Shown here one piece after another: positions 1 through 7,196 of a DNA stretch of 64,000 nt. Made by a program: the position numbers and the translations under genes. The DNA lies in NCBI RefSeq assembly GCF_023204875.1, contig NZ_CP096247.1:1178001-1242000 (forward strand), given 5' to 3'. The stretch's first letter is position 1. The number at the start of each line of letters is the position of its first letter. The notes under the pieces were generated by a model. The model did no database searches. It had not been told where the DNA came from and saw only the letters and a program-made list of their open reading frames with translations. The DNA comes from Prevotella sp. E15-22. Its GTDB lineage: Bacteria > Bacteroidota > Bacteroidia > Bacteroidales > Bacteroidaceae.

Positions 1-411
1 CATTTGCCTGTAGAGAATATGGTCTATAGCAATCAGCAGCAGTATTACGATGCCATCACAGCCAGTACGAATGCTGGGCAGTCAGGTCCGTTTATCGACT
101 TTATGCTGGGTGAGATATATAAGACGCTGAAACAGCATCAGGGAAACCCTTTGTCAAATACAGCTGATGAGTTCGATGCAAAGTTCGGCAAAGAGTTCGG
201 TGTAAAGTATGGTGTAAAGTTCGGTGTAAACGAAAAAAAGGTCTTGCTACTTTTGGCATCCAATCCATCTTTATCTGCTGGAGACCTTGCAGCTCAAATA
301 GGATTGAGTCAGCGTGGCATAGAGAAACAATTAAAGAAGTTCCGTGACCTCGGAATTATTACTAGAAAGGGAAGTGACAAAACTGGTTACTGGGATTTCG
401 TAAAGGAATAG
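1..411 (+). CDS. Fic family protein, C-terminal part (5' end outside window)
   Basis: The frame is open to the left edge, so this is the tail of a longer gene. The first residues (PVENMVYSNQQQYYDAI) and the following segment with GPFIDFMLGEIYKTL match the region just after the catalytic core in Fic AMP-transferases, as I know the family. Residues about 76-135 form a winged helix-turn-helix (LSAGDLAAQIGLSQRGIEKQLKK), usual at the C-terminus of this Fic class. Between the two lie four in-frame 12-bp units (181-228) encoding K/E-F/Y-G-V/K. The catalytic HPFxxGNGR motif is not in the window. Fic enzymes transfer AMP or related groups to protein hydroxyls; the target here is unknown. Confidence 0.8.
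   Translation, partial: HLPVENMVYSNQQQYYDAITASTNAGQSGPFIDFMLGEIYKTLKQHQGNPLSNTADEFDAKFGKEFGVKYGVKFGVNEKKVLLLLASNPSLSAGDLAAQIGLSQRGIEKQLKKFRDLGIITRKGSDKTGYWDFVKE
181..228 (+). repeat. Four tandem 12-bp units inside a Fic gene
   Basis: Units at 181-192, 193-204, 205-216 and 217-228 follow the pattern AAGTTCGGTGTA with a few changes. The unit is four codons, so gain or loss changes only the length of the linker between the Fic part and the winged helix. Confidence 0.85.
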
Positions 412-492
412 ACCTGATGCATTGGCAATAACCCACTGTTTAATGACGATGTTCGTAGCGGCAAAAGAGTTAATGGCTAAAATTATGGGACG

Positions 493-737
493 ATGAGCAA
501 AAAGTCAATACGTTTTTATAACGAGATGGTGTTGAACTGGTTAGTATCACTAACCACTTCAAATTCGAAGCCCCAGATGGCAAGCAGCGTGCTTACCTTG
601 ACGCAATGATAGAGAGTCAGAACGATAGTACCAAGATTAAAGAGTTACTTTCGCTGGCAATGACCGACAAGATCAATGACCGCGAAACTTTTATGAAGGG
701 CATCGATTATTCATATTATTATGAACAAAACGATTAA
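493..737 (+). pseudogene. Decayed Bro-N/Fic fusion gene (fossil of the 6315 gene)
   Basis: This is a remnant homologous to the intact Bro-N-Fic gene at 6315-7196. It starts with MSKKSIRFYN (intact copy MSKISFRFYK). After a deletion and frame change it continues with GVELVSITNHFKFEAPDGKQ (intact ELVSATNQLKLRAADGKQ). A second deletion removes the Fic core, and it ends with YLDAMIESQNDSTKIKELL and then FMKGIDYSYYYEQ, the same end as the intact copy. The HPFMEGNGR motif is gone, so no activity is expected. The gene apparently once stood here in another copy, perhaps with its own restriction genes. Confidence 0.8.
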
Positions 738-816
738 ACCGCTGAACTGATTTGCTAACCCGATTACGGTGCTACTCTATCATTTCAGCGGGAGGAAATT
801 GTTTCCTTTCACGCTG

Positions 817-848
817 CAAAGATACGATTAAGTGCGCAAACTATCAAA
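817..848 (-). promoter_or_regulatory. Minus-strand promoter pointing into the Fic fossil
   Basis: Read on the minus strand there is TTTG, 20 bp, then TATCTTTG (complement of 817-824), a good Bacteroidetes -33/-7 pair. No minus-strand gene follows. The transcript would run antisense to the fossil's 3' end through an inverted repeat (CCGCTGAA at 739-746 region with TTCAGCGG at 783-790). Confidence 0.45.
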
Positions 849-905
849 TAAATTAGGATTTATTTTTAGTTTCTAACGAAAGTACCTCGAAAATCCATAC
901 TCCAT

Positions 906-955
906 TGCACCCACACCAGGAACATCCTTTTTCTTGTGTGGGTGCATTTTCTTTT
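906..955 (+). terminator. Intrinsic terminator in copy A
   Basis: There is an 11-bp perfect stem, TGCACCCACAC (906-916) with GTGTGGGTGCA (936-946), followed by TTTTCTTTT. It would end transcripts from the upstream Fic region. Confidence 0.7.
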
Positions 956-1074
956 CCCCACCACCACCGCTAGGCATACACCCATACACCCCTACACCCA
1001 TATCATTTCGTTTTTTCATTTTTCATTTCCCCAATTTTTCTAGATAAAATGTAAACAGTTTGCAAAATTTATAG

Positions 1075-1082
1075 TAACTTTG
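1075..1082 (+). promoter_or_regulatory. -7 box of the Fic gene
   Basis: TAACTTTG lies only 8 nt before the ATG at 1091, so the mRNA would have almost no leader. A -33 TTTG at the normal 19-20 bp spacing is not evident; one sits at 12 bp, as it does in copy B. Confidence 0.65.
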
Positions 1083-1090
1083 TAGGCAGA

Positions 1091-2242
1091 ATGAAAGAAA
1101 AGGAACTGTATATAGACTTTGACGAGTATATCCGCCAAGGTGAGCCTGGGCAGCAGGAGAAGGCTGGTTATTGGCAGACTGCTATTGGACTGCAGGCAGT
1201 AGATGGTTTGAAAGTTTCGAACTATCTTCAGGATACTGCCCGTAAGCACATCGAGGGTGATATTACCATCGATGAAGCTCGTGAACTTGTCAATCAATAC
1301 TACATCACCAAGACTGCTCATGATGCTAACGATGAAGATAAGGAGGAGGGCGACCGTGTGTCGTCGAACATTGTGAAGGTGCTTTCCAGTCCTACCTTCG
1401 ACTTCAGCACAGGTGGCTACCAGTCTATTCATCGTCGCGTTTTCGAGGGCGTGATGAAACATGCTGGTGAGCTTCGTACCTACGACATCACTAAGAAGGA
1501 ATGGGTGTTGGAAGGTGACACAGTGCTCTATCTGAACTGGGAAGACCTGCATCGTGCTCTTGACTACGACCTTGAGCAGGAACGTGCATACAGCTACAAA
1601 GGCAAAAGCCATGACGAGATGATAGCCCATCTGACACGATTCGTCTCAGGTTTATGGCAAATCCATGCGTTTGGTGAGGGCAATACACGCACAACGGCAG
1701 TTTTTACTATACAGTACCTACGTTCATTAGGTTTTGAAGTAAGCAATGATCAGTTTGCTCGTCATTCGTGGTATTTCCGCAATGCACTAGTACGTGCCAA
1801 CTATCGCAATGTGGCGAAAGGAATAGACTATTCCCCCGTTTATCTGGAGCGTTTCTTCCGTAATCTGCTACTTGGTGAGCAATGGGATTTGCGTAACCGC
1901 TACCTGCATATCCATCCCACTGAGGAGTGGAGCGAGCAGCCGAATCTGGCTTCACCCCACAAGTACCCCACAAGTACCCCACAAGTACAGGATAAGTTGC
2001 ATACTGATAATCCGAATATCGTTAGATTGGTCCAAGTTGTTAGAGAACAGGAATTGTCAGTAAAGGAAATAATGGAAGGCATAGGGTTGAAAGACAGGAA
2101 GAACGTATTGAATCTGTATCTCAACCCAGCTATCGCAGAGGGTTATGTCCGTCTGCTGTACCCCCAGTCACCTCGCCATCCACGGCAGAAATACCTGTTG
2201 ACGGTGAAGGGACTTGCACTTCTTAATGAATTGAATAAGTGA
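1091..2242 (+). CDS. Fic family protein with C-terminal winged helix, possibly phase-variable
   Basis: 383 aa. It is a Fic-domain protein, a likely AMP-transferase acting on a protein. The active loop IHAFGEGNTR (residues 191-200) has the catalytic H192 and N198/R200 but departs from HPFxxGNGR: A replaces P and T replaces the second G. An IEG triplet at 54-56 recalls the inhibitory helix of Fic proteins but lacks the S/T four residues before the Glu. Residues about 315-375 resemble a winged helix. Residues 289-299 are encoded by three 11-bp tandem units; loss or gain of one unit would cut off the winged helix. The gene stands between two copies of a promoter/terminator repeat, just before hsdR, so it may have been acquired as a cassette. 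Confidence 0.88.
   Translation: MKEKELYIDFDEYIRQGEPGQQEKAGYWQTAIGLQAVDGLKVSNYLQDTARKHIEGDITIDEARELVNQYYITKTAHDANDEDKEEGDRVSSNIVKVLSSPTFDFSTGGYQSIHRRVFEGVMKHAGELRTYDITKKEWVLEGDTVLYLNWEDLHRALDYDLEQERAYSYKGKSHDEMIAHLTRFVSGLWQIHAFGEGNTRTTAVFTIQYLRSLGFEVSNDQFARHSWYFRNALVRANYRNVAKGIDYSPVYLERFFRNLLLGEQWDLRNRYLHIHPTEEWSEQPNLASPHKYPTSTPQVQDKLHTDNPNIVRLVQVVREQELSVKEIMEGIGLKDRKNVLNLYLNPAIAEGYVRLLYPQSPRHPRQKYLLTVKGLALLNELNK
1955..1987 (+). repeat. Three tandem 11-bp units in the Fic coding region
   Basis: CCCCACAAGTA is repeated exactly at 1955, 1966 and 1977. Eleven is not a multiple of three, so a unit change shifts the frame. With two units a TAA stop follows within a few codons of the repeat; with four units the frame ends at about 2063. 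Confidence 0.95.
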
Positions 2243-2261
2243 CAATCCTAGCGCACCCCAT

Positions 2262-2312
2262 TGCACCCACACCAGGAATATCCTTTTCCTTGTGTGGGTG
2301 CATTTCTTTTCC
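2262..2312 (+). terminator. Intrinsic terminator after the Fic gene (copy B)
   Basis: An 11-bp stem TGCACCCACAC / GTGTGGGTGCA is followed by TTTCTTTT. It should separate the Fic transcript from the hsd operon. Confidence 0.7.
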
Positions 2313-2422
2313 CCCACCACCACTGCATGGCATACACCCCTACACCCATATCATTTCGTTTTTTCATTTTTCATTTCCCCAATTTTTCCAGATAAAATGT
2401 AAACAGTTTGCGAATTTTTTAG

Positions 2423-2430
2423 TACCTTTG
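2423..2430 (+). promoter_or_regulatory. -7 box of the hsdR-mcrC operon
   Basis: TACCTTTG lies 28 nt before the hsdR ATG at 2459. It sits at the end of repeat copy B, so the restriction operon and the preceding Fic gene share almost the same promoter sequence. Confidence 0.65.
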
Positions 2431-2458
2431 TAGGCACATAACTAACAACCCGCAGATT

Positions 2459-4801
2459 ATGGACGATTCTGTTTATTCCTTGTCAGAGGAAGACATCAAA
2501 TTGCGATACATCACACCCTCTATTTTGGGGAAGGGATGGTCGGTAGATGACATCACGATGGAAACCAAGGTGAAGCTTACAGATGGTAAGATTAACCTTA
2601 GGGGAAACCTTGTGGCACGAGGCAAGGCAAAGTATGCTGATTACATGCTTTATTTTAATCGTGCTACGCCTATAGCCATAGTTGAGGCCAAGGATGCCAA
2701 CCACTCCGTTAGTTATGGCATGCAGCAGGCCAAGGAATACGCCTCGATGATGGACATCCCTTTCGCTTTCAGCTCTAACGGCTTTGGGTTCCATGAGTAC
2801 GATTTCCTGACTGGCAGGGAGCGTTCGTTCTCAATGGATGAATTTCCTACGAAAGAAGAGCTTTATGCCCGATTCCTTTCCGAGAGTCATGACGGCAATG
2901 GCCTGTCTGATGCAGAACTGAAGGTTATCAATCAGCCTTTTTGCACAGGATTGGATATCTATCCACCACGCTATTATCAGCGTAATGCTGTTAATCGCAC
3001 TGTGGGCGCTGTGGCCCAAGGAACCAAGCGTATGCTGTTGGTGATGGCAACGGGTACAGGTAAGACCTATACAGCCTTCCAGATAGTCTATCGCCTGATT
3101 AATGCAGGACTGGTGAAGAAAGTGCTTTATCTGGCCGACCGTAACATCTTGGTTGATCAGTCTATCGAGCAGGATTTTAAGCCACTCACCAACGTGACGC
3201 ATAAGGTGAACTATGCACAGGATAAAAAGAGTAAGCCAACTGCTCATGTAGTTTACTTCTCGTTATACCAGCAGCTGATAGGCGAAGATGGCAAACAGAA
3301 TTATAAAGAGCTGTTCAAGCCTGAGTTCTTCGATTTAGTGATTGTCGACGAGTGTCATCGTGGAAGTGCAAAGGATGACAGCAACTGGCGCGAGATACTT
3401 GAATACTTCAGTGGGGCCATCCAGATAGGTATGACAGCCACACCCAAGGAAACACGCTACCAGTCGAATATTACCTATTTTGGCGAACCACTCTATTCCT
3501 ATAGTCTGAAAGAGGGTATCGACGATGGCTTCCTAGCTCCCTACAAGGTGATAAACATCACCACCAACATTGGTGACGAATGGCGACCCACCAAGGGACA
3601 ATTGGATATCAACGGCCATCCCATTGAAGACAGAATATACAATAATCAGGATTACGACTACAATATCGTCATAGAAGACAGAACACGAGAGGTGGCTCAC
3701 GAAATATCGTGTTATCTGAAAGCCACTGATCCAATGGCGAAGACCATTGTGTTTTGTGCTGACGAGGATCATGCAGAACGTATGCGCATTGCCTTGGTCA
3801 ACGAGAATGCTGATATGTGCAAGATTTATCCAGATTATGTGGTGCGCATCACGGGCAGCGATGCCTATGGTCAGTCAAAACTCGACTACTTCATCTCTGT
3901 GGCCTCCAAGACCCCTGTCATCGCTACCACCAGCAAACTACTCTCAACAGGCGTAGACTGCAAGATGGTGAAGCTGATAGCACTCGACCAGCGCATCAAC
4001 TCCATGACGGAGTTCAAGCAGATTGTGGGACGAGGCACTCGTATACGTGAGAAGGATGGTAAGACACACTTCACCATCATGGACTTCCGTAATATCACAC
4101 GCCTGTTTGCCGATCCAGACTGGGATGGCCCGTTAGAGGTGGATAAAGGCTATCTGCCTGACAGGGCAAAGCCCTATGTGCTGCCCACGGATAAAACAGA
4201 TGACAGTGGCACCAAGGTGCAGGAAGAACGACCCATTGTCGACAGAGATGGTTGCGAGGTAAGGGTTATCAACAAGGTTGTTTCTGTGTATGATTCGAAT
4301 GGTAAACTGCTTCGTACAGAGAGCATCACTGACTACACCAAGAAGAATATCAACGACACTTATGCCAACCTCAACGACTTTATCAACCATTGGAATGAGG
4401 CAGAGCGCAAGGCTGAAATCACAGACCTGATGCGCGAGAGTGGTATCGACCTGCAAGCCTTGAAAGAGAGTCAGGGCATGGCCGATGTTGACGACTTTGA
4501 TTTTATCTGCCACATTGCTTATGGCAAGAAACCGCTTTCTCGCAGAGAGCGTGCTGAGAACGTGAAGAAGCGCGACGTGTTCAGCAAGTATGGCCCAGAA
4601 GCCAAGAAGGTGCTCGAAGCCCTGCTTGACAAGTATGCCACAGACGGCATCAGTCAGTTGGAAAACAGAAAGGTGCTGAGCCTAGACCCCTTCCGTCAGA
4701 TGGGTTCACCAGCCAGTATTGCCAAGATGTTTGGTGGTAACCAGCAGTATTTCTCGGCAGTCAAGGAATTAGAAACAATGATTTATAACGATATAGCATA
4801 A
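2459..4801 (+). CDS. hsdR: Type I restriction enzyme, R subunit
   Basis: 780 aa. This is the translocating and cutting subunit of a type I restriction-modification system. The N-terminal nuclease motif is visible as D61 and E76-A-K78 (IVEAKD). The motor follows: Walker A ATGTGKT (197-203), DECH box (297-300), MTATP (325-329) and a C-terminal helicase lobe with IVGRGTRIR. It is somewhat shorter than the ~1000-aa enterobacterial HsdR but normal for the compact DEAD-family form. hsdM follows after 2 nt. It needs HsdM and HsdS to act. All key residues are present. Confidence 0.95.
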   Translation: MDDSVYSLSEEDIKLRYITPSILGKGWSVDDITMETKVKLTDGKINLRGNLVARGKAKYADYMLYFNRATPIAIVEAKDANHSVSYGMQQAKEYASMMDIPFAFSSNGFGFHEYDFLTGRERSFSMDEFPTKEELYARFLSESHDGNGLSDAELKVINQPFCTGLDIYPPRYYQRNAVNRTVGAVAQGTKRMLLVMATGTGKTYTAFQIVYRLINAGLVKKVLYLADRNILVDQSIEQDFKPLTNVTHKVNYAQDKKSKPTAHVVYFSLYQQLIGEDGKQNYKELFKPEFFDLVIVDECHRGSAKDDSNWREILEYFSGAIQIGMTATPKETRYQSNITYFGEPLYSYSLKEGIDDGFLAPYKVINITTNIGDEWRPTKGQLDINGHPIEDRIYNNQDYDYNIVIEDRTREVAHEISCYLKATDPMAKTIVFCADEDHAERMRIALVNENADMCKIYPDYVVRITGSDAYGQSKLDYFISVASKTPVIATTSKLLSTGVDCKMVKLIALDQRINSMTEFKQIVGRGTRIREKDGKTHFTIMDFRNITRLFADPDWDGPLEVDKGYLPDRAKPYVLPTDKTDDSGTKVQEERPIVDRDGCEVRVINKVVSVYDSNGKLLRTESITDYTKKNINDTYANLNDFINHWNEAERKAEITDLMRESGIDLQALKESQGMADVDDFDFICHIAYGKKPLSRRERAENVKKRDVFSKYGPEAKKVLEALLDKYATDGISQLENRKVLSLDPFRQMGSPASIAKMFGGNQQYFSAVKELETMIYNDIA

Positions 4802-4803
4802 GA

Positions 4804-6318
4804 ATGGCATTAACTAACTTTGTTAAGAACATCAGAAACATCATGCGCAACGACGCAGGTATCAATGGCGATGCCCAGCGAATAGAACAGATTGCCTGGA
4901 TGTTGTTTCTGAAAGTATATGATGAGAAAGAAAACGATTGGGAGTTTAACGAAGATAACTACAAGTCATTTATTCCAGAAGATTGCCGTTGGCGCAACTG
5001 GGCAAAGGACAATGGCGATGGTGAAGCCCTGACAGCCGATGCGCTGTTGGACTTTGTAGACAACACCCTGTTTCCTACACTGAAGGGACTGGAGGTAACA
5101 CCCTCTACGCCCATGCGTAGTGCCATTGTTAAGGCCACTTTCCTCAATGCCAACCAATACATGAAGGATGGTGTGCTGCTTCGACAGGTGATTAACGTTA
5201 TCGACGACCTCGACCTGAGCAGCTATGAGGAGAGTCACGCCTTTGGCGAGATTTACGAGACTATCCTGAAAGAAATGCAGTCTGCAGGTTCTGCAGGTGA
5301 GTTCTATACCCCTCGTGCCCTGACAGATTTCATGGCAGAGATCATTGCGCCTCAGGTAGGCGAGCAAATGGCCGACTTCGCTTGTGGCACTGGTGGCTTC
5401 CTCACCTCATGGCTGAAAGCCCTTGACAAGCAGGTTAAGACGGCAGAGGATCGAGAGGCTTATGCCCATTCCATCTATGGCATCGAGAAGAAACAGTTCC
5501 CTTATATGCTCTGCGTCACCAATATGCTGTTGCACGATATCGACTCGCCTCAGGTGAACTATGGCAACTCGCTCACAAAGGATGTGCTGAACTATACTGA
5601 TGATGACAAGTTCGACGTGATTCTGATGAATCCTCCTTATGGTGGCAACGAGAAGAACGACGTGAAGCGTCACTTCCCAGCCGATCTGAGTTCCAGTGAG
5701 ACAGCCGACCTGTTTATGGTGGTCATCCAGTATCGACTGAAGAAGAAGGGTAGGGCTGCTGTCATTCTGCCTGATGGCTTCCTGTTTGGTGCAGACAATG
5801 CCAAACTGGCCATCAAGGAAAAGCTGCTACGTGAGTTTAATCTGCACACCATTATCCGTCTGCCCGGTAGTATTTTTGCACCCTATACCAGCATTGCAAC
5901 AAATATCCTGTTCTTCAACAACGAGAAAGCTGAAGGCGCTGCTGAGGGCTTTAGCACCAAGGAAACATGGTTCTATCGTCTGGATATGCCAGAGGGCTAT
6001 AAGCATTTCTCAAAGACCAAACCCATGCAGGCAGCCCATTGCCAACCCATCAAAGACTGGTGGCAGAATCGCGTTGAAATCATCGACGAAGAATCAGGCG
6101 ACGAGAAATCTCGCTGTTTCTCAGCACAAGAGTTGCTGGACCTTGGCCTGAACTTCGACCAATGTAAGTTCCCCAAAGAAGAGGAAGAGGTGCTCCGTCC
6201 CGAAGAGCTGCTGAAGCAGTATCACGAGAAACGCACTTCCCTCGATGCCAAAATTGACCAGACGCTGAACGAAATTCAGCAGATGTTGGGAATTGAAATC
6301 AATAAGGAGTCGTTATGA
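4804..6318 (+). CDS. hsdM: Type I restriction system DNA methyltransferase subunit
   Basis: 504 aa. It methylates adenine-N6 in the target site using S-adenosylmethionine. The SAM-binding motif FACGTGG is at 192-198 and the catalytic NPPY at 276-279. An N-terminal HsdM helical domain precedes them, and the C-terminal ~40 residues look coiled-coil, for docking with HsdS. The stop overlaps the next start by 4 nt (ATGA), so translation of the Bro-N-Fic protein is probably coupled to HsdM. Confidence 0.96.
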   Translation: MALTNFVKNIRNIMRNDAGINGDAQRIEQIAWMLFLKVYDEKENDWEFNEDNYKSFIPEDCRWRNWAKDNGDGEALTADALLDFVDNTLFPTLKGLEVTPSTPMRSAIVKATFLNANQYMKDGVLLRQVINVIDDLDLSSYEESHAFGEIYETILKEMQSAGSAGEFYTPRALTDFMAEIIAPQVGEQMADFACGTGGFLTSWLKALDKQVKTAEDREAYAHSIYGIEKKQFPYMLCVTNMLLHDIDSPQVNYGNSLTKDVLNYTDDDKFDVILMNPPYGGNEKNDVKRHFPADLSSSETADLFMVVIQYRLKKKGRAAVILPDGFLFGADNAKLAIKEKLLREFNLHTIIRLPGSIFAPYTSIATNILFFNNEKAEGAAEGFSTKETWFYRLDMPEGYKHFSKTKPMQAAHCQPIKDWWQNRVEIIDEESGDEKSRCFSAQELLDLGLNFDQCKFPKEEEEVLRPEELLKQYHEKRTSLDAKIDQTLNEIQQMLGIEINKESL

Positions 6319-7196
6319 GCAAAATATCATTCCGTTTCTATAAAGACCATGAGGTCAGAGCCATTTGGGACGAAGAAAATTCCAAATGGTGGTTTTCAGT
6401 ACAGGATGTTGTGGGAGCCATCAACGACCAATCGGACTACAAAAAGAACCGCAACTATTGGAAGTATCTTAAGACCAAACTTCGCAAGGAAGAAAATGAG
6501 TTGGTTAGTGCCACTAACCAACTGAAACTACGTGCAGCTGATGGCAAGCAATATGATACAGATGTGCTAGATGCAGAAGGCATCAAATTGCTAGCGAAAT
6601 ATACTAATAATCAGCGCGCTATGGACTTCCTTGATTGGTTTACATATAGCGACAACACTATTGACGGTCAAAGCCGCAAAAAAGCTTATACTCTTTGGGA
6701 AAGCAATCTCGTTGCAGACAAAGATGTGGGTAAGGTAAAATCTTTGCAGCAAATTCACGCCTATCTTTTTGGAGGCCTTTACGACTTTGCGGGAAAGATA
6801 CGCACGAAGACTATTTCAAAGGGTAATACCCTGTTTTGTCTTGCAGAATACCTGCGTGATAATTTGAAAACTATCGAGCAGATGCCAGAGACTACTTTCG
6901 ATGAGATAGTAGATAAGTATGTGGAGATGAATGTGGCCCATCCTTTTATGGAAGGTAATGGTCGCTCTACACGCATCTGGCTTGACTTGATTTTCAAGAA
7001 ACAGCTGAAGATGTGTGTGGACTGGAGTAAGATAGATAAGAAAGACTATCTCGATGCTATGATTGCGAGTCACATGGACAGCACACGAATTCGTGAGTTA
7101 TTGAAACAAGCTCTGACAGACAAGATTGACGATCGCGAAATCTTCATGAAGGGTATCGATTATTCTTACTACTACGAGCAGGAGGACGAAGCATGA
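6315..7196 (+). CDS. Bro-N-Fic fusion protein encoded between hsdM and hsdS
   Basis: 293 aa. Residues 1 to about 110 resemble the Bro-N (RhuM-like) DNA-binding domain: WWFSVQDVVGAI, then a segment ending GIKLLAKYT. Residues about 120-290 are a Fic domain with DFAGKIRT (157-164) and a complete active loop HPFMEGNGRS (209-218), so AMP-transferase activity is likely. Its start overlaps hsdM (ATGA) and its end overlaps hsdS (ATGA), so it is made with the restriction subunits. No inhibitory (S/T)xxxE(G/N) helix is obvious. Its role is unknown; it might modify a restriction subunit or a host protein. A decayed copy lies at 493-737. Confidence 0.9.
   Translation: MSKISFRFYKDHEVRAIWDEENSKWWFSVQDVVGAINDQSDYKKNRNYWKYLKTKLRKEENELVSATNQLKLRAADGKQYDTDVLDAEGIKLLAKYTNNQRAMDFLDWFTYSDNTIDGQSRKKAYTLWESNLVADKDVGKVKSLQQIHAYLFGGLYDFAGKIRTKTISKGNTLFCLAEYLRDNLKTIEQMPETTFDEIVDKYVEMNVAHPFMEGNGRSTRIWLDLIFKKQLKMCVDWSKIDKKDYLDAMIASHMDSTRIRELLKQALTDKIDDREIFMKGIDYSYYYEQEDEA

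Larger units (their letters stand above)
902..1088 (+). repeat. Duplicated terminator-plus-promoter segment, copy A
   Basis: It is nearly identical to 2258-2436. Both hold the hairpin TGCACCCACAC / GTGTGGGTGCA (here 906-946) followed by a T-rich tract, a CACCC-rich stretch, and a -7 box just before a start codon. Copy A is longer by one 8-bp ACACCCAT unit. Copies A and B flank the Fic gene 1091-2242 as direct repeats. Confidence 0.9.
2258..2436 (+). repeat. Duplicated terminator-plus-promoter segment, copy B
   Basis: This is the second copy of 902-1088. It holds the same hairpin (2262-2272 with 2292-2302) and ends in TACCTTTG before hsdR. The copy pair flanks the complete Fic gene. Confidence 0.9.
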
